From Leuconostoc gelidum subsp. gelidum KCTC 3527 (GTDB taxonomy: Bacteria; Bacillota; Bacilli; Lactobacillales; Lactobacillaceae): a stretch of DNA of 64,000 nt. The DNA is taken from assembly GCF_000166715.1 (NCBI RefSeq), contig NZ_AEMI01000016.1, positions 124,001 to 188,000 on the forward strand, in the 5' to 3' direction. Below, one piece after another: positions 1-7,159 of the stretch. The notes under the pieces were generated by a model. It was not told where the DNA came from and searched no databases. It saw only the letters and a list, made by a program, of their open reading frames with translations. The stretch's first letter is position 1. Each line of letters opens with the position of its first letter. Both the position numbers and the translations under genes were made by a program.

Positions 1-93
1 CGGGTTTCTCAAATCATTATTACGCTGAATAATCATCAAGTCTAATCTCCCAGTGAAGTAGCTGCGCAGTATTCTGTCAATTCTATCTGCCAT
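1..93 (-). CDS. Phage protein, N-terminal part (runs off left edge)
   Basis: An open frame of 31 codons starts at an ATG at 91-93 and is still open at base 1. A good ribosome site (AGGAGTG) precedes the ATG. The visible N-terminus is basic and reads MADRIDRILRSYFTGRLDLM. It is the last visible gene of the leftward early operon. In many lactic acid bacterial phages a small late-transcription regulator (ArpU/RinA/DUF722 type) sits here, but only 31 residues are visible, so this is positional inference. The preceding gene overlaps its start by about 50 bases. Confidence 0.55.
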   Translation of the reverse strand, partial: MADRIDRILRSYFTGRLDLMIIQRNNDLRNP

Positions 94-221
94 GTCACTC
101 CTTTAATTTTAGTTAATGCATCTAATCCAAATTTTAAAATTATCCGCAATCCCAGTATGATAGCCGTGAAAACAATGCCAAACTCGATTACATGTTGTAA
201 ATTAGTACCTATTCCAATCAT
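42..221 (-). CDS. Small phage membrane protein
   Basis: Predicted 59-residue protein beginning MIGIGTNLQH. The ATG at 219-221 has an AAAGG ribosome site about ten bases upstream. I prefer it to a longer upstream start that would lie deeper in the preceding gene. Residues about 10-32 form one hydrophobic segment (IEFGIVFTAIILGLRI), so it is probably a single-pass membrane protein. It overlaps the DUF3850 gene upstream by 20 bases and the partial gene downstream by about 50 bases, typical of packed phage operons. No family recognised. Confidence 0.5.
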   Translation of the reverse strand: MIGIGTNLQHVIEFGIVFTAIILGLRIILKFGLDALTKIKGVTWQIELTEYCAATSLGD

Positions 222-534
222 TTGAAAATACCTTTTTGCTTGGGACAATCGACATAACAACAAAACCATCTTTTTGCGCGTATTCTGAAATGAATGTCAC
301 ATCGAAGAATATAGTTGGTGCTTCCTGCAGTGTGGCTCGATCATAAATCTTTGGTCCACTTTTCGGACCAACACCACGATTCTTAGCATAGTGACCATAT
401 TCAAATGCCGTCAATGCTAACACATCACCAACCTGATAATCACGATCATTCTTACGAATTTCAAATGTCTTCAACCCGCTGTTCACATCATCAAAATATT
501 TTGTATCTAATTTCAAATCTTGTATTCTCATCAC
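202..534 (-). CDS. DUF3850/ASCH-fold phage protein
   Basis: About 110 residues. The central motif (KTFEIRKNDRDYQVGDVLAL, residues ~22-41) is typical of DUF3850 proteins, which have an ASCH-like RNA-binding fold and are common in phage early regions. A GGAGGAGG ribosome site favours the ATG at 531 over the in-frame GTG at 534. The function in phages is not established; RNA binding or modification is inferred from the fold. The C-terminal SNDWNRY follows a beta-rich stretch with no other motif. Confidence 0.75.
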   Translation of the reverse strand: MMRIQDLKLDTKYFDDVNSGLKTFEIRKNDRDYQVGDVLALTAFEYGHYAKNRGVGPKSGPKIYDRATLQEAPTIFFDVTFISEYAQKDGFVVMSIVPSKKVFSNDWNRY

Positions 535-581
535 TCATCTCCTCCTCCACAAGCCCATGCGTATACTTTTTTATCTGCCAT
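531..581 (-). CDS. Candidate 16-residue phage micro-ORF
   Basis: ATG at 579-581 follows GGAGAAAAATA and encodes MADKKVYAWACGGGDE. Its start overlaps the end of the preceding gene, and its own last codons supply the ribosome site and overlapping TGATG for the DUF3850 gene. It may be a real micro-protein or only a translational-coupling device. The GGAGGAGGA run encoding Gly-Gly-Gly-Asp is the next gene's Shine-Dalgarno, so the sequence is constrained for two reasons. Confidence 0.3.
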   Translation of the reverse strand: MADKKVYAWACGGGDE

Positions 582-909
582 TATTTTTCTCCTCAATAAT
601 CTTAATAGTTTCTGGGTGTAACCATGCCTGCATTAAATCTTCATCGGATAGTTTTTCAAAATCATCTGTTTCTAGTGAAAATATATCTTCAATTAACCAA
701 TTAAACGAAGAATTATTTAAATAGCGTAATAGGTATTTTTTCTCATGTTTAGTCATTTCAATAGTTGGCGCATATTCTTTTCGTAAAGAATCAACAACTT
801 TATTTTGAGTTTCCAAAATTACTGCAACATCATGCATGGTCGGTTGATAAAATTTTTCTGGTATTGCTAATCTTAATTCTTCTATTGCTTCATCAAATGT
901 ATATGCCAT
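571..909 (-). CDS. Phage early protein, unknown function
   Basis: 112 residues from the ATG at 907-909, preceded closely by GGGAG; an upstream in-frame ATG has no ribosome site. The protein is acidic and mostly helical. Its C-terminal half contains LSDEDLMQAWLHPETI, a style of ending seen in small early proteins of lactic acid bacterial phages. No catalytic motif or membrane segment is visible. It starts two bases after the upstream gene's stop, so it is translationally coupled. Function unknown. Confidence 0.6.
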   Translation of the reverse strand: MAYTFDEAIEELRLAIPEKFYQPTMHDVAVILETQNKVVDSLRKEYAPTIEMTKHEKKYLLRYLNNSSFNWLIEDIFSLETDDFEKLSDEDLMQAWLHPETIKIIEEKNNGR

Positions 910-911
910 AA

Positions 912-1214
912 TTACTCCCAATCTCCAAATACCATTTCTTTGTTGTCAAAATCAGGTGCTGACGTTTCGTAGTATAGAACATCATCAAGTGTTAACCCTG
1001 CTTGATCCAGTAATTCACATTTTGCTAACATGACATCTGTTAAATATTCATGCCTAGTTGTTGAAAAGTTTTTAGTATACCTGTTAACCGCTGAATTACC
1101 AAATGGGTAATTACTAACAAATTTAGAGTCTTCAAACTTTTCTCGCTCCCACAAAACTACGGTAACTTCTCCCTTGCTGTTCGGAAAAGTCGTAAATAGC
1201 CATTCAGTTCCCAT
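912..1214 (-). CDS. Phage early protein, unknown function
   Basis: 100 residues, probably a small beta/alpha domain (N-terminal MGTEWLFTTFPNSKGEVTVV). No transmembrane segment, HTH or metal-binding motif is visible. It directly follows a 19-residue micro-ORF whose last codons (GGAAGATGA) lie in ribosome-site position. I do not recognise the family. Confidence 0.6.
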   Translation of the reverse strand: MGTEWLFTTFPNSKGEVTVVLWEREKFEDSKFVSNYPFGNSAVNRYTKNFSTTRHEYLTDVMLAKCELLDQAGLTLDDVLYYETSAPDFDNKEMVFGDWE

Positions 1215-1215
1215 C

Positions 1216-1275
1216 TCATCTTCCTTTCAAAAATTCATGTAAATCAACTATAAATTTAGCTTGCCAATCGGTCAT
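1216..1275 (-). CDS. 19-residue phage micro-protein
   Basis: ATG at 1273-1275 overlaps the stop of the upstream XRE gene in a TAATG junction and is preceded by a near-perfect GGAGGAG site, so translation is likely. The product is MTDWQAKFIVDLHEFLKGR, an amphipathic helix with no relatives I recognise. It fills exactly the gap between two larger genes. Confidence 0.5.
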   Translation of the reverse strand: MTDWQAKFIVDLHEFLKGR

Positions 1276-1553
1276 TATTTCTCCTCCAAAAACTTATCTA
1301 AACTCAAATCAAGTGCCTTAGCTAACTTCACTACTGAACTAAATTGCGGGTCACGTCGCTGACCGCGCACAATTAATCTGACATTGTTGCTGTCATTCAA
1401 TCCAGATATTTTAGCTAACTGCGAGTAAGTGTAATCAAGATCTAACATGCCTTTCGCCACAACACGACCAATATGTGAGTTGTATTTTGAGTGCGCGTAA
1501 TACTCAATCGCTTCCTTACGTGAAATGACAATATCTTGCTGTCTTGTGTTCAT
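1275..1553 (-). CDS. HTH (XRE-like) phage regulator
   Basis: 92 residues. Residues ~43-85 (YSQLAKISGLNDSNNVRLIVRGQRR...VVKLAKALDLSLDKFL) match a lambda-repressor-like helix-turn-helix. It lies in the recombination part of the early operon, away from the switch at 8.6-8.9 kb, so it is more likely a middle/late regulator or accessory DNA-binding protein than CI or Cro. An AGGAGGTTGAAAC site precedes the ATG. RusA starts 15 bases upstream. Confidence 0.65.
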   Translation of the reverse strand: MNTRQQDIVISRKEAIEYYAHSKYNSHIGRVVAKGMLDLDYTYSQLAKISGLNDSNNVRLIVRGQRRDPQFSSVVKLAKALDLSLDKFLEEK

Positions 1554-1568
1554 GTTTCAACCTCCTGA

Positions 1569-2000
1569 CTAAAATTTATTATTGTTAATCACTTGCACAT
1601 CTATAATCACTCTTGGTTGCAAGCCGTAAATCTTGCTGTTGATTCCCTGGACGATTGCATTGTCGTCTTGCCACAATATGCCGTTCAACGCGTCTTCTGT
1701 ACTTTTCACAAAATTGCTCAAGTCTGGTTTCTTACGTGGTAGTAACTCGCCATCAATCGCCATCTGTCTCTGCTTAACAGTAAATGACTTAGGTATTGAC
1801 CTGACAAACGTCATACTGACTGACAAGGCACCTTGTGGCATTTCATACCCACGCTTTTTGGTTTCAGAACGTGCTATCAGTCCTAGCGTATCTTTGTACA
1901 ATTTAGTCTTTTTTGGATCGTACATTCTCACGCCATTGCCAAATCTAACTGCTCTGGGTCGCTCCTGTTGTTGTGGTTCAATGAAAAACTTGAATATCAT
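1569..2000 (-). CDS. rusA: RusA-type Holliday junction resolvase
   Basis: 143 residues, close to the usual RusA length. RusA enzymes are dimeric, metal-dependent endonucleases that cut Holliday junctions and process phage recombination and replication intermediates. The family core KKPDLSNFVKSTEDALNG (residues ~90-107) followed by WQDDNAIV (110-117) supplies the acidic residues D93, D103, D112 and D113. The N-terminal EPQQQERPRAVR is also family-typical. RecT lies further upstream in the same operon, consistent with single-strand annealing recombination followed by junction resolution. Confidence 0.88.
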   Translation of the reverse strand: MIFKFFIEPQQQERPRAVRFGNGVRMYDPKKTKLYKDTLGLIARSETKKRGYEMPQGALSVSMTFVRSIPKSFTVKQRQMAIDGELLPRKKPDLSNFVKSTEDALNGILWQDDNAIVQGINSKIYGLQPRVIIDVQVINNNKF

Positions 2001-2024
2001 AATAACGCTCTCTAGTCCTTTCTA

Positions 2025-2048
2025 AGACGTTTGAAATTTTAAACGTCT
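2025..2048. repeat. Perfect 8-bp inverted repeat
   Basis: AGACGTTT (2025-2032) and AAACGTCT (2041-2048) flank an 8-base AT-rich loop in the 87-base gap upstream of rusA. No T-run follows on either strand, so it does not look like an efficient terminator. It could be a protein-binding site or an RNA processing/stabilising hairpin. Confidence 0.6.
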
Positions 2049-2087
2049 ATTTATACCAAACAACTATTTAATAGCAATGGCAGTGTG

Positions 2088-2489
2088 TTAAATTACATTT
2101 AAATCAACATCAGCGTATGACACCTGTTTTATTTTCGCACCGAGGCGTTTGGCGACTGATAGTGCTGTTAAATTATCACTGAATAACTTGACTCGTCTGC
2201 CGTCTCCGTCGTGGTGCCACATGTAAACTTTTGTGCCGTCTTTTTTAACCAAAATCTTTGATAATATGCCGTATTCTTCATGCTTGACAATATGTGTGAG
2301 ATTTATTTTTTGTGGTTTATTTTCAAATTTGCGTTTAGCACCGCGTTCAAACGATAGTACCTTAACTTCATGACCTTTATTGAACAGCTGTGCGACTGTT
2401 CTGTTAGCTGTCACCCTGTCCTTGTAGCTTGTTTCAAACTTTCCGTCGACATACAATTCGTAGTATCTCTTACTCTCTAACCGTCCCAA
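2088..2489 (-). CDS. Phage protein, unknown
   Basis: 133 residues, basic, with no hydrophobic segment. The N-terminal part (RYYELYVDGKFETSYKDRVTANRTVAQLFNKGHEV) looks like a small alpha/beta repeat, and a similar pattern seems to recur near residues 75-120 (KVYMWHHDGDGRRVKLFSDNLTALSVAKRLG). Two related halves are possible. The start overlaps the end of the HNH gene by 20 bases. Function unknown; nucleic-acid binding is plausible from the basic character. Confidence 0.65.
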   Translation of the reverse strand: MGRLESKRYYELYVDGKFETSYKDRVTANRTVAQLFNKGHEVKVLSFERGAKRKFENKPQKINLTHIVKHEEYGILSKILVKKDGTKVYMWHHDGDGRRVKLFSDNLTALSVAKRLGAKIKQVSYADVDLNVI

Positions 2490-3165
2490 ATCTTCGTCCT
2501 CTGCTTTCTAATTCTCTTAATATTTCAGGTGTGACCAACACACCATTAATGTGATATTTACTTTTAAATTCCGGTAATCCAACACGGTGTAACTCCATGT
2601 GATGCGCGTGGCTTAAACTAAACACCGTGTTGCCAACATTGCTAATGGCGTTTCTATCGCGTCCCATACCGACCGCGTGTTCGCCATGAGCTAACTCAAC
2701 TGGCTTTGAGCCATCGATGACATCGAAACCATTAATTAGTGACATATATTCCCAATGTTTAATATCATCTGGTTCAAGCGCATCTAGTGGCTTAAATTTC
2801 AATGGCACATCATGCTCGGCAACGAAGTCCAACATGAATGTGATGAGTTCAGCAGCTACTGACTTTTCAACATCTCGTAGTGAGAATTCATCAACATCTT
2901 TGAACTCTTCAAACCACATCTTGAATAATTGCTTGACATATTCAGGCATATCACCAGACCAGTTCGAGATGTCTCGGAATAAGGCGTAGATGAACTTACG
3001 TTGTTGCGCGCTAATTTCACGATCATCTCGTACTTGTATTTCAATCAACGTTTGTTTAAACAGCTGATAAGTTGCCATGAATTTATTTGCTGACTCATCA
3101 TCTTCAAATCTGAATATGATTTCATTGCCTGCTTTTTTAGTCGGATATGCTTGGAAGATTTTCAT
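2470..3165 (-). CDS. Putative HNHc-type nuclease (DUF968-like)
   Basis: 231 residues, resembling the putative HNH nucleases found in Firmicute phage recombination modules. The C-terminal region has AHGEHAVGMGRDR (residues ~159-171) and SHAHHMELH (185-193), a His-rich arrangement consistent with an HNH metal site. The N-terminal ~130 residues form a helical domain including AQQRKFIYALFRDISNW. An AGGAGAATTA site supports the start. The genes around it (DUF1351, RecT, RusA) suggest a role in recombination or genome processing. The exact substrate is unknown. Confidence 0.72.
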   Translation of the reverse strand: MKIFQAYPTKKAGNEIIFRFEDDESANKFMATYQLFKQTLIEIQVRDDREISAQQRKFIYALFRDISNWSGDMPEYVKQLFKMWFEEFKDVDEFSLRDVEKSVAAELITFMLDFVAEHDVPLKFKPLDALEPDDIKHWEYMSLINGFDVIDGSKPVELAHGEHAVGMGRDRNAISNVGNTVFSLSHAHHMELHRVGLPEFKSKYHINGVLVTPEILRELESRGRRFGTVRE

Positions 3166-3288
3166 TAATTCTCCTCATGGGCTTCACACCCTACCGCATG
3201 GTTACGCCATGTCGTGCGGACGCAGGTAATTCTGACAAACCTCTTCCACTGTTTTTATCAGTTTAACGACGATGATTTGGTCGTCACT

Positions 3289-3954
3289 TCATTTCAGAAA
3301 TTCAGATATTTTTGTCAAAGAATTTTGAAAATCTCTGCCGGTGTACAATTCATCAGCCGAAAACTCTTCAAATAATTTTGAAAATGCCCGTTTGACGTTG
3401 ATTTGATAAATTTCAAATTCTGTTGGCTTTGGCTTTTCGTTCTGTTCAACCTCAGCTAATCGCGCACGCATCACAATTTCATTCTGTATTTTGCTAACTA
3501 TTTTGCCAGTTGCCGTAAACGTCCCTAGCTTTCGCCAATTATCAGCGTTCAACTTATGCTGCGCATCTAAATCATGCAAATAATTTTGTTCTGAAACAAA
3601 TTCTTCAAGAACTGGCATGTTGGCTTCAAGACGTTCACGTTCCCACGTGTTAGTCCGCTCAACCAAATCTTCACGAACACTAATTAATGTGTCTAGCGCT
3701 GCGACTGCTCCGTGATTTTCTTCGTAGAATGCCGCACTTCTTAGTTTGTCTTCTTCTTTCAGACTTTTCTTGATGAGGTCGGCATTCTTTTTCAAATCAC
3801 TCTTCACAGCATTCGTACGTGATCCTTGTTGAGCAGTAGCAATGACATCTGGTAGAGACTTATATTCTTCTGCTACCGAGAGCAAGTCGCTGTAATTTGT
3901 CATGATACCGTTTTCGAAAGTTAATGCTGGCAATACTGTTTTTATTTCTGTCAT
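3289..3954 (-). CDS. DUF1351 phage protein
   Basis: 221 residues, largely charged coiled-coil-like helix (DLIKKSLKEEDKLRSAAFYEENHGAVAALDTLISVREDLVERTN split over residues ~60-105). DUF1351 proteins typically sit beside RecT/Erf-type annealing proteins in phages of low-GC Gram-positives, as here. The start overlaps the recT stop by four bases (ATGA). The biochemical role is not known; an accessory role to RecT is inferred from the constant pairing. In the same frame, 28 sense codons follow its TGA stop (see findings). Confidence 0.8.
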   Translation of the reverse strand: MTEIKTVLPALTFENGIMTNYSDLLSVAEEYKSLPDVIATAQQGSRTNAVKSDLKKNADLIKKSLKEEDKLRSAAFYEENHGAVAALDTLISVREDLVERTNTWERERLEANMPVLEEFVSEQNYLHDLDAQHKLNADNWRKLGTFTATGKIVSKIQNEIVMRARLAEVEQNEKPKPTEFEIYQINVKRAFSKLFEEFSADELYTGRDFQNSLTKISEFLK

Positions 3955-4883
3955 TGTAATTCTCCAATCTCATCAAACAAGGGCGCATCTGTTGGCTTAG
4001 TCTCTTCTACATCTGCAAACGGATTAGGAATGTCATCGTTGATTGTTACTGTTTCTGGTTCTGTTTTTTTCTCAGGCTCACTTTTTGGGACATTAATAAT
4101 TGTATTTTCGTGTGAATCTACCGGTGTCACATCAACAGTTGCACGCTCTTCACGGTCATCTTCTGTCAATGCCTGTGCAATCTTAGATGTCTTTGGTGCA
4201 AATTTAAGTAAGTCTTTCATGACTGTTTTAATGGCCATAGCATCGAAATTTGAATACCATGGTGTCTTGGGGGTGTTGCCCCATTTATCTTTATAATCGG
4301 GTCCCTTAAACGTCTCGCTGAATTCTGTTGCGTGTTTCAGGACACGATGCATTGACCAATATTTAACGATGCGCTCGCCAGTTTTGACGTCGGTATAATA
4401 AGCAATGTAACCAACCTTGTTTGCTTTCTTATCCATTTCTGGGTCATAATCTTCATTACCAATCTTTATCTCGTCAAACAGTGAGTTGTATTTGACATCG
4501 TGACCTTCATAAACAACGCTGCCGCCAATGTGAGAAATCAGTCCTGTATTTTGAACTAGCTTGATGATGCCACGATATCCTAATTGGAATTGTGGTTTAA
4601 CATCTGTCGTGACCCATTCGCCATTAACCTTTTTACGTTTTCCGTAAGGAATTACGTAAGCCTCACCCAAATCAGGCAATACTGATAGGTCAAGTACCGC
4701 TGCACGCATGGCCGTGCTTGTTAACTCGCCCATGTTTGTTTGTGCTAAATCAGGATTGAGTCCAACTAATGTTGATAACCCACTCAAGAATGAGGGCGCG
4801 TTGTCTTTCAAGACTTGCGCAAAATGTTCTTGCATCTTGTCACTGTTAATTAATTTCTGTCGTGTTGCTACTTCATTTGCCAT
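3951..4883 (-). CDS. recT: RecT family single-strand annealing protein
   Basis: 310 residues. RecT proteins bind ssDNA and promote strand annealing and exchange during phage replication. The core is clear: QKLINSDKMQEHFAQVLKD near the N-terminus, LGEAYVIPYGKRKK (~78-91), QFQLGYRGIIKLVQNTG (~105-121) and the MAIKTVMKDLLKF helix (~221-233). The C-terminal ~70 residues are acidic and Pro-rich, probably a disordered partner-binding tail. No RecE-type exonuclease is visible next to it. RusA and DUF1351 are cotranscribed downstream. Confidence 0.93.
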   Translation of the reverse strand: MANEVATRQKLINSDKMQEHFAQVLKDNAPSFLSGLSTLVGLNPDLAQTNMGELTSTAMRAAVLDLSVLPDLGEAYVIPYGKRKKVNGEWVTTDVKPQFQLGYRGIIKLVQNTGLISHIGGSVVYEGHDVKYNSLFDEIKIGNEDYDPEMDKKANKVGYIAYYTDVKTGERIVKYWSMHRVLKHATEFSETFKGPDYKDKWGNTPKTPWYSNFDAMAIKTVMKDLLKFAPKTSKIAQALTEDDREERATVDVTPVDSHENTIINVPKSEPEKKTEPETVTINDDIPNPFADVEETKPTDAPLFDEIGELQ

Positions 4884-4896
4884 ACTAATCTCCTGT

Positions 4897-5082
4897 CTAA
4901 TTAATGCTCAATTTTAATTCACTCAGTTCTTCGTTAATTTCTTCAATGTAATTGAATACCTGATCTACTTCCTCAAGCGCATTGGATCTCTCTGACTCCA
5001 AATACTCAATGCGCGACTGCATGCGCTCCCAATTTCTATCTGGTTTATCAGGATTGTAAAAATCTAACGCGTCCTGCACCAT
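4897..5082 (-). CDS. Small coiled-coil phage protein
   Basis: 61 residues, strongly acidic. Heptad-like helices occupy residues ~18-60 (RMQSRIEYLESERSNALEEV then FNYIEEINEELSELKL), suggesting a coiled coil. The ATG follows a GGAGG site. It lies immediately upstream of recT in the operon. No family recognised. Confidence 0.55.
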   Translation of the reverse strand: MVQDALDFYNPDKPDRNWERMQSRIEYLESERSNALEEVDQVFNYIEEINEELSELKLSIN

Positions 5083-5112
5083 TTGACTACCTCCATATTT
5101 CCTGATATTCTT

Positions 5113-5147
5113 GAGGTATAAATTATCGTTGAAAATATTTATACCTC
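5113..5147. repeat. Perfect 11-bp inverted repeat in early operon
   Basis: GAGGTATAAAT (5113-5123) and ATTTATACCTC (5137-5147) are exact reverse complements around a 13-base loop. The repeat lies in the only sizeable non-coding gap of the replication module (5083-5178). No U-run follows the hairpin in the direction of transcription, so it is more likely a regulatory or processing structure, or an operator, than a terminator. Confidence 0.7.
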
Positions 5148-5178
5148 ACATCTAACCACTCCTATGGCTAGGCGTTTT

Positions 5179-5325
5179 TTATTTGTAAATAACCTCAAAC
5201 CCCCAATCGCCACCGAGAAACGAACTCAACGCCCTCACTCTTGCATCTATCCAGTCAAACGTGTCGTATGTCCTAACATCACGCTCGACAATCACACCAT
5301 TTTCTGTTCTTACCGCTTGAAACAC
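5179..5325 (-). CDS. 48-residue phage protein (GTG start)
   Basis: An open frame from GTG (5323-5325) to TAA (5179-5181) encodes MFQAVRTENGVIVERDVRTY and further residues, ending GDWGFEVIYK. The AAGGGAG site lies eight bases before this GTG; an in-frame GTG three codons earlier lacks spacing for a ribosome site. It overlaps no other gene and immediately follows the DnaC-like gene. It is a compact, beta-rich protein with a C-terminal Trp/Phe cluster. No family recognised. Confidence 0.55.
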   Translation of the reverse strand: MFQAVRTENGVIVERDVRTYDTFDWIDARVRALSSFLGGDWGFEVIYK

Positions 5326-5330
5326 CTTAA

Positions 5331-6107
5331 TCACTCCCTTACATCTTCCAGACCGACAAATAATAAAATGTTTGCTGATTTTTTAGTTACCAATCGACTA
5401 ATTAGCTTGTCATTGTACATAGTGCTTAATTCGCTCCGTGTGTTATTTGAAGTGATAATGGTACACTTAGTCCTTTTATCGTTTTCGTCCACCTCGTAGC
5501 GCGCGTCAGCCACTCTCATGTAAAACTGTTGTAAACGCTCGGTTGCTTGACGAACTGAACCAGCCATACCGACTTCGGAACCAAAATCATCAATCACTAA
5601 GACATCTACTTCTAACATTGATTTCTCAACGCGTTTTAATTTAGCTTTAGCTTGCAAGTCTGAAAAATCAAACATCACCGCTTCACGCAAGGCTACAGCA
5701 CTAACAAACATGGTCGTCTTATTCGTATACTTCTCAAACGCATCAACTATCGCTAATGTCATGGCTGTTTTACCAACACCGGCAGATCCGTTTAAGAAAA
5801 CATTGAATGCTTCACGTCTTAATCGTTTGAACAAGTTTTGTGTTTGCTTTTTAATTTCAATCGCTGCCGTTTTATTTTGTTGTCGTTCTGGTAACCAACG
5901 TTCAAATGAAAATGTCGTCTTCTTACCTGACGGCCACAAACTATCGCGTTCGTAAACCTTGCGTTTTAGTGCCAGATAATCTTGGGCTGATTGTTTTTCC
6001 GCTTTTTGATCTATTGCAACCAACCGTTTTTGCAATTCATCTTGACTAAGAAACTCACCACCCTTATCTCTAATCCATTGCTTAGCCACATCTGATACGT
6101 TTTGCAT
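5331..6107 (-). CDS. DnaC-like helicase loader ATPase
   Basis: 258 residues. AAA+ ATPases of this type load the host replicative helicase onto phage DNA. Walker A is GSAGVGKT (residues ~107-114) and Walker B is VLVIDDFG (~169-176). A sensor-1-like TIITSNN lies near residue 225, and an arginine-containing ISRLV follows. The N-terminal ~95 residues form the helical partner-binding part. The start overlaps the stop of the replisome organizer gene by one base, so the two are coupled, as in lactococcal-type phage replication modules. Confidence 0.88.
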   Translation of the reverse strand: MQNVSDVAKQWIRDKGGEFLSQDELQKRLVAIDQKAEKQSAQDYLALKRKVYERDSLWPSGKKTTFSFERWLPERQQNKTAAIEIKKQTQNLFKRLRREAFNVFLNGSAGVGKTAMTLAIVDAFEKYTNKTTMFVSAVALREAVMFDFSDLQAKAKLKRVEKSMLEVDVLVIDDFGSEVGMAGSVRQATERLQQFYMRVADARYEVDENDKRTKCTIITSNNTRSELSTMYNDKLISRLVTKKSANILLFVGLEDVRE

Positions 6108-6973
6108 TAATCAAACCTCACACCATCTTTCCCCATCACGGCTATTAGTTGTTCCTCTCGTGAGAGATTACTAATATCTTGTTTTGGTTCTGCATTGGGT
6201 TTGCCGCGGTGCTTAATCTCACTAGCTTCAATATCAGATACTGTGAATAATTTAGACTGATACCAACGTTTGGTGATTGACAATACATAATTTAAATTAC
6301 TGACACCATTCACTACTGAAATTTCAAACGCTTTGTTCAAAATATTAAATGACTCATCAGTGTTGCCATTTTCTTTGGTGAAATCTATCAGCTCATCATT
6401 TAATTTTTGAGAAGCAATTGGAGAAATTGTACCGAAGCCATTTTTTTCAAACACCGCCACCAATTTTTGGTAGCTTGTTTCTGGTTGTTTCTCTATATCT
6501 TTCTCTATCTCTAAACTCTTACTCTTACTCTTACTCTTACTCTTACTCTGTGTGACATTTTTGCGACTGTCTTGCGACAATGTCGCATTCTCTGTTTTAG
6601 CCCGTTCTAATCGCTTTTGTTTGGCTGCTTCAGTTTCAGAACCTATCATTTCTTCAATTTGGTTCATATATATTTCGCCACTGTCCAATATGTTAATTAA
6701 TCCAATTTGTTCAAACATTTTCATCGCAACTCTGACGGTGTCTACGTTTGAATTAACTAGCTTAGCAAGTGTTGGAATATCATAAGGAATGATTGTATTG
6801 CCAACAACTCGTTTCAAATACCCATCAAGCTTCAAAGATTTCAAGCACATTTTCAAATAGATAAGTGCGTACTCTTTTCCGTTTGGTTGATCTTCAATGT
6901 ATGCCATGGTGTCGTCATCGAAGAAATCTTCTTTGAGTTGTAGCCAGAAATAACGTTTTTTTCTGTCTGCCAT
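6107..6973 (-). CDS. Phage replisome organizer
   Basis: 288 residues. The N-terminal ~115 residues (KKRYFWLQLKEDFF...EYALIYLKMCLKSLKLDGYL) match the phage replisome organizer N-terminal domain, a winged helix that binds origin repeats. A low-complexity SKSKSKSKSKS linker (~residues 142-152) joins it to a helical C-terminal DnaD/DnaB-like region (NGFGTISPIASQKLNDELIDF). In related phages the origin lies inside this gene. The hexamer array that encodes the linker may therefore double as origin DNA. Confidence 0.85.
   Translation of the reverse strand: MADRKKRYFWLQLKEDFFDDDTMAYIEDQPNGKEYALIYLKMCLKSLKLDGYLKRVVGNTIIPYDIPTLAKLVNSNVDTVRVAMKMFEQIGLINILDSGEIYMNQIEEMIGSETEAAKQKRLERAKTENATLSQDSRKNVTQSKSKSKSKSKSLEIEKDIEKQPETSYQKLVAVFEKNGFGTISPIASQKLNDELIDFTKENGNTDESFNILNKAFEISVVNGVSNLNYVLSITKRWYQSKLFTVSDIEASEIKHRGKPNAEPKQDISNLSREEQLIAVMGKDGVRFD
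6515..6550. repeat. Hexamer array inside the replisome organizer gene
   Basis: Five perfect copies of ACTCTT (6515-6544) and one ACTCTG (6545-6550) lie in tandem on the plus strand, within a pyrimidine-rich tract starting near 6484. They encode Ser-Lys repeats on the minus strand. The array could be an iteron set or strand-biased unwinding element of the phage origin, or a slippage-prone linker. Confidence 0.85.
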
Positions 6974-6975
6974 CT

Positions 6976-7149
6976 CTACCCCTCTACCGCATGATTAATT
7001 TGCCATGCTGCTTCTTCTGGCGTATATCCCATTGAGATGAGCTTTTCGTAATCACGCTGTGCTTCGCGCTCATCAAACTTGCGTTCGTCGTGTGTGAACC
7101 AGACAATGCCACCAATGATGATGACGAACCATACTACTGCTGTTATCAT
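6976..7149 (-). CDS. Small phage membrane protein, 57 aa
   Basis: ATG at 7147-7149, preceded by GGAGG, opens a 57-codon frame ending with TAG two bases before the replisome organizer start. Residues 2-18 (ITAVVWFVIIIGGIVWF) form one membrane anchor. The rest is charged (THDERKFDEREAQRDYEKLI, then MGYTPEEAAWQIN). Such one-TM proteins are common in phage early operons. The function is unknown. Confidence 0.6.
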   Translation of the reverse strand: MITAVVWFVIIIGGIVWFTHDERKFDEREAQRDYEKLISMGYTPEEAAWQINHAVEG

Positions 7150-7159
7150 GTGTTACCTC

